64,000 nt of DNA from Proteles cristata cristata (taxonomy: Eukaryota; Chordata; Mammalia; Carnivora; Hyaenidae): assembly GCA_017311185.1 (NCBI GenBank), contig JAESUZ010005523.1:248001-312000 (forward strand). Direction: 5' to 3'. The notes below the pieces were generated by a model, which had not been told where the DNA came from, did not search any database, and saw only the letters and a list, made by a program, of their open reading frames with translations. This document shows positions 33,147 through 45,059 of the stretch, one piece after another. A program made the translations under genes and the position numbers. Position 1 is the first letter of the stretch. Each line of letters starts with the position of its first letter.

Positions 33147-34275
33147 ATATTTATCTAGAACATAAAAAAACACTATGAAAGACTGTCTCCTGAGATGATT
33201 TTCCAAAGATTACGAAACAGACCAAAGGTCCTGGCTGCGTCTTCATGATCAAAATAACCATCTTTAAAAATAGCTGATGTAGTCTTTGTACTGTTTCCTT
33301 AACAACCAAATTAATGGTCTCATGACCAGTAAAAGTAGGACATAATGGTAGCCAGAGAAGTCCAACCCATTAAAAAAAAAAAAGTGCCACAACTTCTATT
33401 TCCACAGGAAAAAAGAATATCTGTTTCTCCCAGGATGGGTTTCTATCTACATAATCCAACCTGAGCCTATAATAGAAAAGAGCACCAGGGTCTTACACCC
33501 CCATTGTCCCAATAATCTGTCCATGTTCATCCAGTAGGTGATGTGTGATTAGGCTGCACCACCACCAGCCAGTGGGTGTCCCTCCCTCTCCGGGCACACA
33601 GGTCACCCACTCCAGGGGACACGGGTCTCCATCTCACTTTTCTTCCCCATTCCTCATTTGCCAGGAGATATGTCTCCTGGGCATATACCTGGGAGTATCT
33701 CTCCAAGATGCTCTAGGCAATCATGCTCTAAGTTGTGACAGTGCTGATGGGGAAAGCGGAGCTTTCCTCTGAGAGCATGTCTCCAAAGGGATTCTGTGGT
33801 GGGCAGATGGTAGAGGCTTTGTAAGTGAAACACCTTCTCCAGCAACAACAGGGCCTTCCAGAGACCGAGGCACACTTCTGCCTCTGAATCACGGTGTTGG
33901 TTCTGCTCAGGGTCAGCTGAATGTTATACTGAGAGCTTCCTGAGCACCAAGAGCTTGGATAGGCACCCCTTCCTGCGAGTAACCCCTATGCTGGCTGCCC
34001 CAGGTACAGTTTCTGTGTTCACCCTTCACTGACTACAGAGCAATACTCAGCAATTTCTTGCTTTCATCATAAAGAATCTTTCCACACTGAAAGCATTTTG
34101 TAAAATGCATGGAACCTCAGTTGAAAATTAGTCATGCCTCTTTTCCTAGGAGTCACATTTCAGCTGCCAGTCAGGTCTGTCTCTCTCTCTCTTCCTATCA
34201 TATCTCTTCAATACTCCCAAGGTCCAGCAAATTACAGCCACCTCATTGAAACAGCCACACCCACCCATTTACCTC
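33147..34275. other. No gene seen; unique DNA
   Basis: Frames of about 75 codons at 33545-33875 on both strands carry no recognisable motif. No repeat family recognised. Confidence 0.35.
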
Positions 34276-34281
34276 CCCATC

Positions 34282-34371
34282 TAGGGCTGTAGCTAGGACA
34301 GACTGAATGGGCCACAGAGCCTAAAACATCAACTATCTGGCCCTTAAGAAAAAGTATGCTTACCTCTGCTC
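34282..34371 (-). mobile_element. hAT-Charlie (MER1-type) DNA transposon fragment
   Basis: 'gggccacagagcctaaaaca', 'aactatctggcccttaagaa' and 'aaagtatgcttacctctgct' match the reverse complement of the MER1-type non-autonomous end 'caggggttggcaaactttttctgtaaagggccagatagtaaatattttaggc'. Only one end is present. Confidence 0.65.
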
Positions 34372-34374
34372 CAA

Positions 34375-35050
34375 ATCTTTTCTACCACTACCTCCGATTC
34401 CTAGATTTTCCTTAGGACCCCGCAATTTGTCACTCCTTTCTTACTAAGGAGAGCAATTTACTATTTTCTGGTTTCTGCCTTTAACCTTACACACCCAAAT
34501 CAATACTGTACTCAAGCCCATGGAAGCCATTACACAGAGCATGATAACTGTTTGCACTCAGCAAACAAAAGAACTTCCAGTTAGCACATCCACGCTTCTT
34601 AGAAGACAGCAAGGGGGGATGTATAAGAAAAGAGCACTTCAACTGGCTCCAACGTACATTACTGCATATAATCTGTTTATAGGCACACTAAGCCCTTTAT
34701 GGCCCAGAACAATGGAATTGGGTCTTCTGACATCCCTAAGGGGCTCCAGCCATCCTGAGGTATGGAAGGAAGCCTGGGAAGTCCAGGCTATGGTGCTGAA
34801 GAAAACTTCCAAAGCAGGTGGAGGAGGGGACCGCAGGAGAGAGCTGAGCTGTGGGCTCACTGCAAATTCAGGTCATGCCACTCTACCCAGCCAGGTGACT
34901 TGAGGTTCTAAACAAATGATCTCCATGGAAAAAGCAGTGAAGGGAAAAGTTGTCTCTTTCAGCCAAGCCCACCATTCAACTCCAGGCATTCTTAGCGTTT
35001 CTAGCAAAGCTAAACAGAATTTAGCTGCAGCCAAATACTCAAGCCAGAAT
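34375..35050. other. No gene confirmed
   Basis: A 127-codon frame (34520-34903) is the longest here. It has no recognisable domain and overlaps a 73-codon frame on the other strand. No splice context convinced me. Confidence 0.35.
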
Positions 35051-35057
35051 TTCTCCA

Positions 35058-35830
35058 CAACAAGCTTGAAAATATGTTTAACATCATTAGTTATCACAGA
35101 AATGCAAATCAAAGCTGTAATGAGATATCCACTTCAGACTGACTAGGGTGGCTAGAAACAATACCAACAGTTGTCAAGGACAAGGAGAAATTAAAACCCA
35201 CACACACTGCTGACGGGAATGTAAAATGAGGTCATTTTGGAAAGCAGACAGACAGTTCCTCAAATGGTTAAACATAGAATTACTACATGACTCAGCAATT
35301 CCACTCCCAGGTATACGCCCAGAAGACATAAAAACATGTGTCCACACAAAAACTCGTACATAAATGTTCATAGCAGCATTATTCAGAATAGCCAAAAAAG
35401 TAGAAACAGCCCAAATGTCCATCAACTGATTAATGAATAAATAAAATATGGTCCCTCCATACAATAGAATATTATTCAGCCATAAAAATGAATCAAATAC
35501 TGATATGTACCACAGCACAGAAGAACCTTGAAAACATTATGCTAAGTGAAACAAGCCAGTCACAAAAGACCACATATTATATGATTCCATACATATGAAA
35601 TTCCAAAATAAAGAATTCTAGCATGCTAGAAAGTAAACTAATGGACGCTTAGGGTAGAGAATGGAGACAGGGAAATAGAGGAGTAATAGCTAAAGAATAG
35701 AGGATTTTTTGAGATGATGAAAATGTTCTAAAATTAAGTGTGGTGATGATCATATATATCTATGAATATACCTTTTAAAATGGGTGAATTGTATGGCATG
35801 TGAGTTATATTCAATAAAGCTTTTTAAACA
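35058..35830 (+). mobile_element. L1M 3' end (ORF2 end and 3' UTR)
   Basis: Clear ordered landmarks: 'agttatcacagaaatgcaaa', 'actgctgacgggaatgtaaa', 'attccactcccaggtatacg', 'ttcatagcagcattattcag', 'cccaaatgtccatcaactga', 'gaatattattcagccataaa', 'tatgattccatacatatgaa', ending 'tatattcaataaagc'. Frames are broken. It is an inactive copy. Confidence 0.92.
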
Positions 35831-35987
35831 AAAAATCAATAGAGATAGATGCAGATATAGACGTAATCAGGGAAGGGAGAGAGAGGAGAGAATATATGTC
35901 ATTTAACAGTATGAAAATCTGGAATTGTCACCTCTGGGAAATTACATAGGGAGAGTGCTTGTTTCATTTTAACTGCAACCTTTTTAA

Positions 35988-36006
35988 ATCCCCCCCCCCC
36001 GCCCCA
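35988..36006. repeat. Poly(C) tract
   Basis: About eleven C, one G, then four C. G-rich on the minus strand. Confidence 0.85.
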
Positions 36007-36127
36007 AATTGTGGCTGTGGACAAAAGCTAGAGACAAGAGTGTGAAGGGTATCATATTCTGAAGAGTCAGTAAGGACTTACAAAGAAGTGGCTAACAACT
36101 GGGAACAGAAAACCCAATTGCCCAATG

Positions 36128-36546
36128 ATGATTAATTTTATGTGTCAACCTAGTCGGGCCAGGATGCCTAGAAATTTGGTCAAACGTTATTCTGGATGTT
36201 ACTTTAAGGGCATTTCTGCACGAGATTTAAATTTTAATAAATAGACTTCCAGTAACACAGATTTACCTCCGTGGTGTGGGTGGGCCTCCTCAAATCAGCT
36301 GAAGGCTTAAACAGAACAAAAGACTGACTTCCCCTGAGCAAGAGGGAATCCTGTCTGCAGATAGCTTTCGGAGTCGAACTACAACACTGGCTCTTCTTGC
36401 ATCTCTAGCCTGACAGCCTTCAGATTTGAACTGTAGCATCAGCTCTCCCATGGGGCCCTAGCCTACCAGCCCACTCCTGCAGATTCTGGACTTGTCAGCC
36501 TCCATAATCATATGAACCAACCTCTTATAATAAATAAACACACACT
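36128..36546 (+). mobile_element. LTR-like mammalian repeat, left part
   Basis: Opens TGATTAATTTTATGTGTCAACC and runs through 'gtgggtgggcctcctcaaat', 'cagctgaaggcttaaacaga', 'ggacttgtcagcctccataa' and 'accaacctcttataataaat', a common old mammalian LTR-type repeat. I cannot name the exact family. It is cut at 36546 by a SINE and resumes at 36767. Confidence 0.75.
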
Positions 36547-36766
36547 GGGATGCCTGGGTGGCTCAGTTGGTTAAGCGTCTGGCTTCAGCTCAGGCCATGA
36601 TCTCACGGCTCATGAGTTTGAGCTCACGTTGGGCTCTGTGCTAACAGCTCAGAGCCTGGAGCCTGCTTTGGATTCTGTGTCTCCTTCTCTCTCTCTCTCC
36701 TTACCCCATTCATTCTCTGTCTCTCTCTCTCTGCCTCAAAAATAAATAAACGTTAAAAATTTTTTA
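36547..36766 (+). mobile_element. Carnivore SINE nested in LTR-like repeat
   Basis: Head GGGATGCCTGGGTGGCTCAG, tail 'aaaaataaataaacgtt' plus A-rich. The TSD is hard to fix because the target is itself 'aataaataaacacaca' and the 3' flank 'aaataaacatata' is similar. Confidence 0.93.
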
Positions 36767-36789
36767 AATAAACATATATACGTATATGT

Positions 36790-36820
<31 letters not shown>

Positions 36821-36860
36821 TTTTATTAGCTCTGGAGAATCCTGTCAAATACGCCAACCC
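36767..36860 (+). mobile_element. LTR-like mammalian repeat, right end, with (CA)n
   Basis: After the SINE the text 'aaacatatatacgtatatgtacacac...ttattagctctggagaatcc' matches the element's normal ending ('tatatacacacatcctattggttctgtttctctggagaaccctgac'). Includes (CA)n at 36790-36816. Confidence 0.75.
36790..36816. repeat. (CA)n microsatellite
   Basis: About 13 CA units within the LTR-like repeat's A/CA-rich tail. Confidence 0.92.
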
Positions 36861-36864
36861 TTAC

Positions 36865-39595
36865 TCCAGCCTATCTTAATCCCATTAAAGTTGATATAAG
36901 CATAATACAAGAACAAGGGAGAAGAAAGACATGTATCATTGGACTTAGGAGGAATCTGCCTTCCCTTACCTCCCGGGACAAGTGAATGAGAGGATTTCCT
37001 AGGGACTTAGGTGCCTACAAAGGATAACTAACCCCCCATTCCCTCTCATCTGCTTGGGATTCCTCATTTACCCTACACCTCCCTAAGCCAGAGAAAATGG
37101 AATGGAAGGAAGGTATGACGGCCAAGAGAAGGGTAACAGAAAAGCAGCCCACACTCCTATCAGCTGCGTAACAAGAATGTATGAGTCTTCTGTGAGTCAA
37201 GCAATGTCCCCCAAGGAAGACTAGGCTTGAGCTGTCTTGCTGATGGACCACCCATTTACTTGGCCCACCACGAGATAGGACGTCAGCAGCAAGAGGCTAT
37301 GAGGGGCAGTGGAGGAAATCATAGTTGCAGGAGCTGAAAGAGGCTGTGTCAGACTTGGGTTTCCTATCTCAGGAAAGGCTCTGCAGAGAGAGGCCCTCAA
37401 AGAATTCATACACACCAGCATATGGGTACTAATCGCACCAAAGGTGTCAACAGTGATTCAACACTAGCCAGGGAAGCAAGAGCAATTATATAGGAAGTAG
37501 AACCAAAGTGGAGTGCGAGAGGGTAGGTGAAAGGCAGCAGACCATCCCCTCATAATCAATGTGGTGGATTCACATGGCCACATGGAAGCAGAGGAGAGGG
37601 GACCTTGGGCCTAGGCTGAGTCCTTACTGCCCTCTGCTGTAGCCTGGCCAGCTGGGTCCCTATCTGGGGCTGCTGCTCACCAGCTCCAAGTTATACCTTC
37701 AAAGGAGGGAAGATGGAGACTGCAGTTGACCAATATGTCGTACCTCTTTCTCTCCTCTCCTTCTCCAGCCCCCCAGAGTGGCAGAGGTGAGCTTTTTGCT
37801 TGCTTTTCCTATGTAGCAGAGTCTGTGATTATATTATTGCATGAGTTTCCACACCCAATGCATTTTTGTTATCTTAATGATGGCCCAGCCTGGCTGTTAA
37901 CACGTTAATGGGAGCTTCAGGGATTTATAAGACACTGTCTCTCTCTACAAATCCTGGATTTCAAGACTATCACCCTATTAGAGACTAAAAAAAAAGGCAT
38001 TTAATCTGAAAAGCCATAGCTGAGTGGTGACACGGTGTTCTACCTGATATCCGTCTTCTGTTGGAAACATTAAAACCTATTGCCACAATGGAGCAACTTG
38101 ACCAATTCCTTTCTCATAGACTTCCTGTTCTGTAGAGTCCACAGGCTAGACACTACACCTCCAGATAGAGTTCCAGATATGACCTAGCATCTGCCAGGCT
38201 GACATGCCTTCTCAAGATTTGGGAAATGAAGTGAGCAACAAGAGTCTCTGGCCACACAACAGGATGTGGTATCATCCAGAAAACTTGCCTGTGCAAAGAA
38301 CGGGCTCTTCCCAGCAGCTGAAATGGGATTTTCAATGCCTGGTGTCGTAGGTGTGGAGGGTGGTGGGAGCAGCAATATTTTGCTAGAATAGTCCTGCATA
38401 TGCTTGGGCACTTTTCCTGCCTGTATGGCAGCCAAGTTCATTCCCTGGTTTCCCGGAAGATCCCGTAGGCAAACTAGTATGATTTATAAATCCCCTTTCT
38501 GATTGAACTAACTGCTATGCGTTTTGTTATCTGCTGGTAAGAACTCTGTCCAACACAGGTGGGGAGCCCAGGGCGTGAAGAGTTACTGGGTAGGAAAATA
38601 TTTCTAAAATATTGTCCCCTTCAAACATGTTCTCTGAGCGCAAGCCAAGTGACTGTATAAGCATCTTGCTGAAATTGGGAGGAAGAGATACAAAAGTTTC
38701 TAGAGAGGAAGGGATGGTAAATGGAAATTAATTATATACTTCCTGCTATTACAAATTTATGATGTAGAAGAGGCCAATGCTTTTGTCTTTATTTAGTATG
38801 CCACCTTTGTTTTATTGCATTGAAGGTTAAAAAATGTATGTAGGATGCTTCGTGGATTCATTTGTGACCTCAGACCTCAGCCTTATTTTTCTCAAAAGCT
38901 TCTCAGCCTTGACTTCCCTACTGCTGAGGCTTCAGGGACACTCACCGTCAGGCTCAGCACAGATTCCTAACCACACACTGTCAGGAGGATGCATTTGGTA
39001 ACTAATTATGACCTGGTAATTGCAGCTGTTATCTTGAGCAACCAGAAGATATTAAGATTCTTCTCAGTCGTAGCATTTCATAACTCCATAAATGCAATTT
39101 CTAAGACATTGAAGTCCTCTACAGGCTCCTAGCTGACCAAGATAGTCTTCTTAGAAAGCTCTGTCATTCCCACACAGATGGTCTTGCAGGAGATCCTATA
39201 CGGGCATCTCAGGAAGGAGCTCAGGGACCCACAGTTGTCTATCATAGCTCTGAGGTGAGGAAGTACTTTGGTAGGCAGCACAGTTCCTCCAGTTCACTTG
39301 GGAAGAGAAGAGAGATGGCTAGGCCTCCACCACCAGTCTGTGGGCAAATTCCACAAAGGAAGTCAGGAAAAGACGATGGAGGGCAGTAGGAGGAGCCTCT
39401 CTGGTGCTCAGAGTCCACATGGGTTTCTACAGTCCACTGAGCCCCTTGGATTTTTATGAGAATTACCAGGCAATCATGGATGTGAGGATTTTGCAAAGGG
39501 CATCCCCGAAATGATCATGGCTTGGTGTCAAAGGGTTTAGGTGAGAAGTCCCCCATCTTGAAGGGCTTTCCTCACTAGGCTCAGTGTCCTGGACA
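36865..39595. other. No gene confirmed; unique DNA
   Basis: No repeat family recognised with confidence. 38990-39110 is A+T-rich with 'aactaattatgacctggtaattgcagctgtt', another possible conserved noncoding patch. Frames of 60-85 codons show no domains. Confidence 0.35.
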
Positions 39596-39602
39596 TGCTC
39601 TA

Positions 39603-39955
39603 AGTGGCTAGTCTGTTCAGACTGGGTGGCTTATAAACAGCAGACGTTGATTTCCAGAGGTCTGGAGGTTGGGAAGTTCAAGATCAAAAAAGTACCAGCA
39701 GATTTGATGTCTGACGAAGGCCTGCTTCCTGGTTCAGAGATGATCATGTCCTCGCTGTGTCCACACATGGCAGAAGGAACAAGGGACTCTCTGGGGCTCT
39801 TTCACAAAGGCACTAATCCCATTCGTGAGGGCTCCACGTTCATGATATAATCATCTCTCAAAGGCCTCACCTCCAAGTACTATCACATTAGAGATGAGGT
39901 TTCCACATATAAACTGAGGGACAGGGGAGGGACACTGACATTCAGTGTATATCAC
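39603..39955 (-). mobile_element. MaLR (MST/MLT1A-type) solitary LTR, reverse
   Basis: 'gactgggtggcttataaaca', 'tctggaggttgggaagttca', 'gcctgcttcctggttcagag', 'actaatcccattcgtgaggg', 'aaaggcctcacctccaagta' and 'ctatcacattagagatgagg' are the reverse complement of the LTR type seen at 30745-31099. No internal region. Noncoding. Confidence 0.9.
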
Positions 39956-40099
39956 TGAAAAGACACACTTTGGACTCCTTAGAGCTGGGAGATGGGCAAT
40001 CTGATGGAGATGAGTTCTCAACCTCTCGTCTGTGTGATGAGAAGCATCAGAGTGCTTCTTGCTTGGAGCTGCTCAGAGTGTTGTGTGGGGAATAAAAGC

Positions 40100-40410
40100 C
40101 TACCCCTCTCACTCTGGGGTTCAGGCCTCCATGTGAGCTATTCCTGCTATCCTCACCCTGCTCATGTCCTCACCATTTTCTGCCCTTTCCCAGACTCAGT
40201 GCTCTTCTCAGTTCCTTGGGAATTCTCAAGTCTTCCCTTTCCCAGGGCCTTTGCACATACCATTTCCTCCTTCTATTCCACCATAGCCCTGCTCATTGCC
40301 TGAGCAGTGTTTCTTCACACTTTGTCTCTCTTGTTCACAGCCAAATCTTGTTCACTCTGAAAACTGCCTGGCGTATAATAGATACTTAGCTATTTGTTAT
40401 TAAATAAAAA
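40100..40410 (+). mobile_element. L2 LINE 3' end
   Basis: 'cccagggcctttgcacatac', 'ttgttcacagccaaatcttg' and 'ctggcgtataatagatactt' then 'agctatttgttattaaat' follow the L2 order (agggcctttgcacatgc ... gttcactgctgtatcc ... gcctggcacatagtaggtgctcaataaat). Confidence 0.7.
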
Positions 40411-40679
40411 AATTTACTGAAGAATAGTGTGGATTCTGACTAAGATGATTTGTGGCTGTAAAGTGGAAATAGTAGTAGTTCCGGCTTTTCCTTTTCCTCA
40501 CCTTTCTGCATCTAGGCTCCCAAGCCAAAGACAGGAACTATATAGGGTCCGAATGGGTTTCTTAGATCCAACTTTCCTTTATAGCATATCCCATGGGCTC
40601 ACATGTGTCTTCCTTGAGGCTGGAATCCCCCTCTACCTTAACAGTAATCAGAGACTTAGAGTCAATAAAGTCTTCAATC

Positions 40680-40870
40680 TTTATTTTATGCTGAGTTCTC
40701 TCCATGAAATACTTGTGATCCTCATGACAGTCTCATTGGTTTTTCTATTGTGAACTGACAATCAAGGCTCCCAAGCTTCAGGAACATTAAGAAATTTGCT
40801 CACAGTCACAATTCTTGTAAGTTGTACAACCAGATGTTGACTCTGAAGCCAGTGCCCGTTGCTTCATGAT
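40680..40870 (-). mobile_element. MIR relic, reverse
   Basis: 'cttgtgatcctcatgacagt', 'aacattaagaaatttgctca', 'cagtcacaattcttgtaagt' and 'gactctgaagccagtgcccg' match the reverse MIR core (atcctcacaacaacc... aagtaacttgcccaaggtcac... gactccaaagcc). Confidence 0.75.
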
Positions 40871-41029
40871 ACAGTAGGTCATAAATTGAGAACATTTTGG
40901 GAATATCACCAAGGTCATAAATTATAGCAATCCCTTGCAAGGGGCCTCACTGGGGAATTGGGGTGGGTCGGGGTAGGTGACAAGGTTGTGAGAAATGAAA
41001 TCTGCAGCTAGCTCCAGGGTCAAGGTCCA

Positions 41030-41240
41030 GCCGACACAGGGTGGCCTGAGCCACCGGCAACTCTGGGCAACTCTGGGCAAGGCCACCCATCTTTCCTGAC
41101 CTCAGCGACCTCATGTCCAGGTGGGAGAACATGGTGTCTGAGGTCCACTGACAGCTCCAGAGTGCTGGGAGAATTAACTAATAAATGATTGGGAAGCACT
41201 CGGCAAATGTAAAGTGCTATATAAATGCTTAATAGTAACA
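41030..41240 (+). mobile_element. MIR relic with a 10-bp tandem duplication
   Basis: 'gactcctc...'-type core is decayed, but 'gggagaattaactaataaat', 'ggcaaatgtaaagtgctata' and 'taaatgcttaatagtaacaa' fit the MIR 3' half. Near 41060-41079 the unit CAACTCTGGG occurs twice in tandem where MIR has a single 'gaccttgggcaag'. Confidence 0.65.
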
Positions 41241-41289
41241 ACCACCCTGTCAGGCATCCAGGGTTGCTTTTGAGCCCTGTGGTCCCTGT

Positions 41290-41400
41290 GTAATGATACT
41301 GAACCCTACAAAGTGCTTTACAAATAGTAAATAATTCATTCTCAGGGCACCCCAGGGAAGCGAGAAAGTATTCCTCTTACTTGAGAGGAATCGAGATCCA
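41290..41400 (-). mobile_element. MIR-like scrap, reverse
   Basis: 'ctacaaagtgctttacaaat' and 'agtaaataattcattctcag' resemble a reverse MIR/MIR3 3' end, placed next to the forward MIR at 41030-41240. Confidence 0.5.
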
Positions 41401-41404
41401 ACAT

Positions 41405-43130
41405 TTGCTGGGGCTACTCAGCCAGGAGTCCTTGCAAAGCCAAACTTGGATTGCCATAGCCCTCTGCATGGGGCCAGGTTGGGCCCAGCCGCTAGGAGCT
41501 AAGAGTGAGCCTATGCTCCCCGGGGCTCTGGTCAAGCATTTGTGTGTCAGGGTCTGGGGCTGAAGGCTGTGACCTAGAAGAGTGAGAGGCACAGGAAAAT
41601 GCATAAACACAGCTGGAAGTGCAAAACACACAGTGGCTTCTTATTGTCATGGCACTTGACCTTGAGTAGGTTAGACACTTCAAAGGCCTCAGAGATAGAG
41701 AGCAGCCAAGGAGGAGAGATTACAGTGCAGGGTGTATCCAGGAAGAGGATGCTGAACTCAACCACTCCCACACAAGGCCCAGGGACTCCTCTACCTAAGG
41801 GATGGTTTTGAGTCCACCAGCCCTTGAAGGAAGCCCTCTCAAGCGGGGCTCATACCCCAGCCACGGCCAGGGAGGCAGAGCTTGGGGAAACAGGAGAGGC
41901 CGAACTTCCCAGGTGTCAGGGCAGGAGCTCACCCTTTAGAGAGGCTGCTGTGTGGGACTCAGGCCCAAGGACCTGAGGTAGGGGGTTCAGGAAAGGTTGC
42001 GCCCCTAGTGGCTGGGCGTCAAGATGCTCCTTACTCTAGGGGTCCTTGCTGAGGGGCCTAGGAACTGAGACCCCAAGTCTCTTCGAGGCATTTGACACTG
42101 TCTCCTTCCTCTTAAACCTCAGATTGTCCTAGGTTCCTGCCTGGGATTCTTCACGCTGAGAAGGGGGATCGAAAGTCCTCTCTACCATCTTCCCCAAAAC
42201 ACGTGTCAGAATTAACTGAAGTTCCCTTCACTGTCTGCCATGCTGCAGATGTAGATAACAAATCCCAGATGAGATGAGGGGCTCAGCTCCTCCAAAGTAG
42301 GCACTGAGTTAATTGAAGGTATTAATAACCCCAGCTCCCTACCGACTCACTGTGTGACACAGAATGAATCCTTAACCCCATGCCCAACGATAAACTGTGA
42401 CTAACCGTCGCTGTCGCTTTGCCCTGCTGTGTGGAGGGCAGATGCCTTGACAAGCTAATAGGCTCGTGAGTCATGGCACCCCAGTATCAGGCCATTCTCT
42501 GGTGTAAGAACAGCACTAATGTCCATCTTCCTGGGCCTAGGGACAGCACCTGGCACATCTAACAGCCAACAGTCGCCAAACCACCAGCCCACCCACAGGT
42601 CAGTTAGCAAACTTCTGATGGCGGCATTTTTACTGCCGTTTTCCCCTAAAGCTGCAGACTGGAAGACAGTGTGGAGCATCAGCTTCACGTGGGGTCAGTG
42701 CCTTCCAAAGGCCACCTGACTTACACTCACAGCAGATGAGGATGCTGAGGTCCAGAAGAGTTCAGTAGTGTCCTCAAGGCCTCTCAGCTGGCCGACCCAG
42801 GCTGGAAAACAGCTTGCACGTCCCAAGCCCAGCTCCTCCTGCCGTGCCCTTCAGCCTGCAGGGCCCAGCGGGACCACAGCAGAGCCAGCGGGCCAGGGGA
42901 GCAAACGGGAGTGGGAGTGGGGCTTGTCCAGCAGGAGGCAGTACAGTTCTAGGAGCAAGCGGCTGCCAGACCCCCCCACCCTTTCCCACCACCGACCAGG
43001 GGGGGAAGAGGAAAGAAAATGGAACTGATCTGATTATTTCCATATAAAACAAAGTTCAAGGTTAAAAAAGAAAAGCCCATTTAACTATTTAACAGGTCCA
43101 AGAAGGTCATTTGTTATCCATTCCTTGACA
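41405..43130. other. No gene confirmed; unique DNA with one MIR-like scrap
   Basis: 42720-42830 ('cagatgaggatgctgaggtc...tcctcaaggcctctcagctg') is a probable reverse MIR scrap. Frames near 42770-43050 on both strands are composition-driven. No recognised exon. Confidence 0.35.
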
Positions 43131-43150
43131 ACATGTTTATCAAGTGCATT

Positions 43151-43385
43151 TTTATAAACATTATTTTATTTTTTAATGTTTCTTTTAGTTTATTTTTGAG
43201 ACAGAGAGAGACAAAGCGTGAGTAGGGGAGGGACAGAGAGAGAGAGGGAGACACAGAATCCGAAACAGGCTCCAGGTTCTGAGCTGTCAGCACAGAGCCA
43301 GACACGGGGTTCAAACTCACAACCTGTGAGATCATGACCTGAGCTGAAGTCAGATGCTTAACTGAATGAGCCACTCAGGCACCTC
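43151..43385 (-). mobile_element. Carnivore SINE, reverse
   Basis: T-rich left end, 'gagctgtcagcacagagcca', ending 'gagccactcaggcacct'. TSD TATCAAGTGCATT (43138-43150) versus TATTGAGTGCATT (43386-43398), two mismatches. Confidence 0.94.
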
Positions 43386-43399
43386 TATTGAGTGCATTG

Positions 43400-43950
43400 C
43401 TTGGGCCAGGAGCTGTGCTGGGGCACAGGGAAGAAGTGGTAACCTGGCAAGCATCACCTAGTGCTCTGGACCCATAAGGAGTCAAGGGGAGATGGGTGAT
43501 GAGAAACTAAACAGGGACAGATGGCCGCATCGCAAATGCCAGGGAGTGTTCTGCAAAAAAAACAGAGGATGCCCACCTCAGAGAAAGCCACTCTAGAAGG
43601 GAATGCTGCAGTGGACAAAAGAAACCATTCAGAGTAGATACATAACACCCATGAAACTTCACCTTCTGAAGAACAGAGCATAGCAGATACCATGCACTGA
43701 AAGGAATACGGAAACAATGGAAGGAAAACTCATTGTGGTTGATCTTAACATACATCTTTTAACCTTCAACAAACCAAGCAGTTAAAAATAAGGGACATGG
43801 AAATGAAAATTACAATGACTAAGTTTGGATTAGCAGCCAGAATTTTGACTTTGTGTCCTAGTGATCAGGCCTCCTGGGACATTTATTAAAGAAGACACAA
43901 AAGCCTATGAAGCAGAAATTATACATACAACAGTCTAAAACAAAAGGCGC
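43400..43950. other. No gene seen
   Basis: Two overlapping minus-strand frames of 82-87 codons (43454-43755) have no recognised domain. The right end grades into old L1. Confidence 0.35.
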
Positions 43951-43959
43951 CAAGACCAG

Positions 43960-44640
43960 AAGTTGATAATGAAGTGTAAATAAACAAATGATATGTAGCC
44001 CCATGGAAATAAAAAAGAGAGCTCTTCACTAACTTGAATCATAGAGGTCACATTTGCAATTACATATTCTTGGGGTAAAAAGAAACAATAAAAACAAGTC
44101 ACCGAATTGCAAAAAACATAATGTGGCCCAAACTGGAAGCAGATACAAGTTTATAATCTTAAATGCTCTCGTTATATATTTTTTACATGTTACATATTTT
44201 TAAATATTTTAAATACACACATTTTTTAATGAATATTAGTAAGAAGCATGAGAAATTAGCAGGGGGGGAAAAAAGCCTAATTAGGACAGGTAGATGGAAA
44301 CAATAAGGATAAAAGCGGAAATCAATGCCACAAACAAAACATAGAAGCAGAAATTCTTCATCCTAGGAGGACATAATTAATAAATCCTTCTCAAATTGGC
44401 TCTTTGGTTGGGCGAAGAGGGCATGAGGGTGGTAAAAATCACTATAAAATAGAGAAATCTCCGATAAATCTAATCAAGTAAAGAGAGAGCTAGACAAATA
44501 AATAGAGTTATGTGAAACGAGATGTAATAGAGAGAAGGAAATTACAAAAATTTCAGAGCAATTTTTCCAAAGGGTACAAACATCAGATAAAATTCAACAA
44601 TTTTCTGGAAAAAAAACCCAGATTAAAATTAGCTTTAGAA
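43960..44640 (+). mobile_element. L1M ORF2 middle fragment, decayed
   Basis: 'ggataaaagcggaaatcaat', 'caaattggctctttgg', 'gaaatctccgataaatctaa' and 'aattacaaaaatttcagagc' follow L1 ORF2 order (agagcagaaatcaatgaaat... aaaagctggttctttg... aaacctctagcc). No intact frame. Confidence 0.65.
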
Positions 44641-44644
44641 AATT

Positions 44645-45055
44645 AGGAAATTGGGGCAGGAGGAACAGAGGAGGGACAATATTTATGTTGAAAAATTTTT
44701 AATACTTCAGGGAAGCTCCTCCTGAATTCCCCACGGCCAGACGACCATATCCGTGTGTCCCCCTGGACATTTTCAAGGAATAGTTGATCCCCGTGGTGTC
44801 TACACTCTACTGGATCACAAAAATTAGGGTGAGCCACCCTATTCATCTTCTGAAATGAGCACAAATTTGATATCGAAACCTGACCACGAGAGCACAAAAA
44901 AGCAACCAAGGACCAATTTCAACCTCATGTGTAAGTGTAAAGCCAAAAATCCAGGCCAGCATCATGGGCCTGCAGCCTGTAAATAACACAGAGCGCTGTG
45001 CTCAGAAGGACCCATGCCTTATTTAATGCTGTCACCTGCTTGAAATTCTTAATAA
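44645..45055. other. No gene seen
   Basis: An 88-codon minus-strand frame (44643-44909) carries no recognisable motif. Sequence between L1 pieces, possibly heavily decayed L1. Confidence 0.3.
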
Positions 45056-45059
45056 TTTT

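Noticed and set aside
36130..36200. Possible unique enhancer in 'tgattaattttatgtgtcaac' text
   Set aside because: This phrase is the start of a common dispersed LTR-like repeat, so its A/T motifs carry no special weight.
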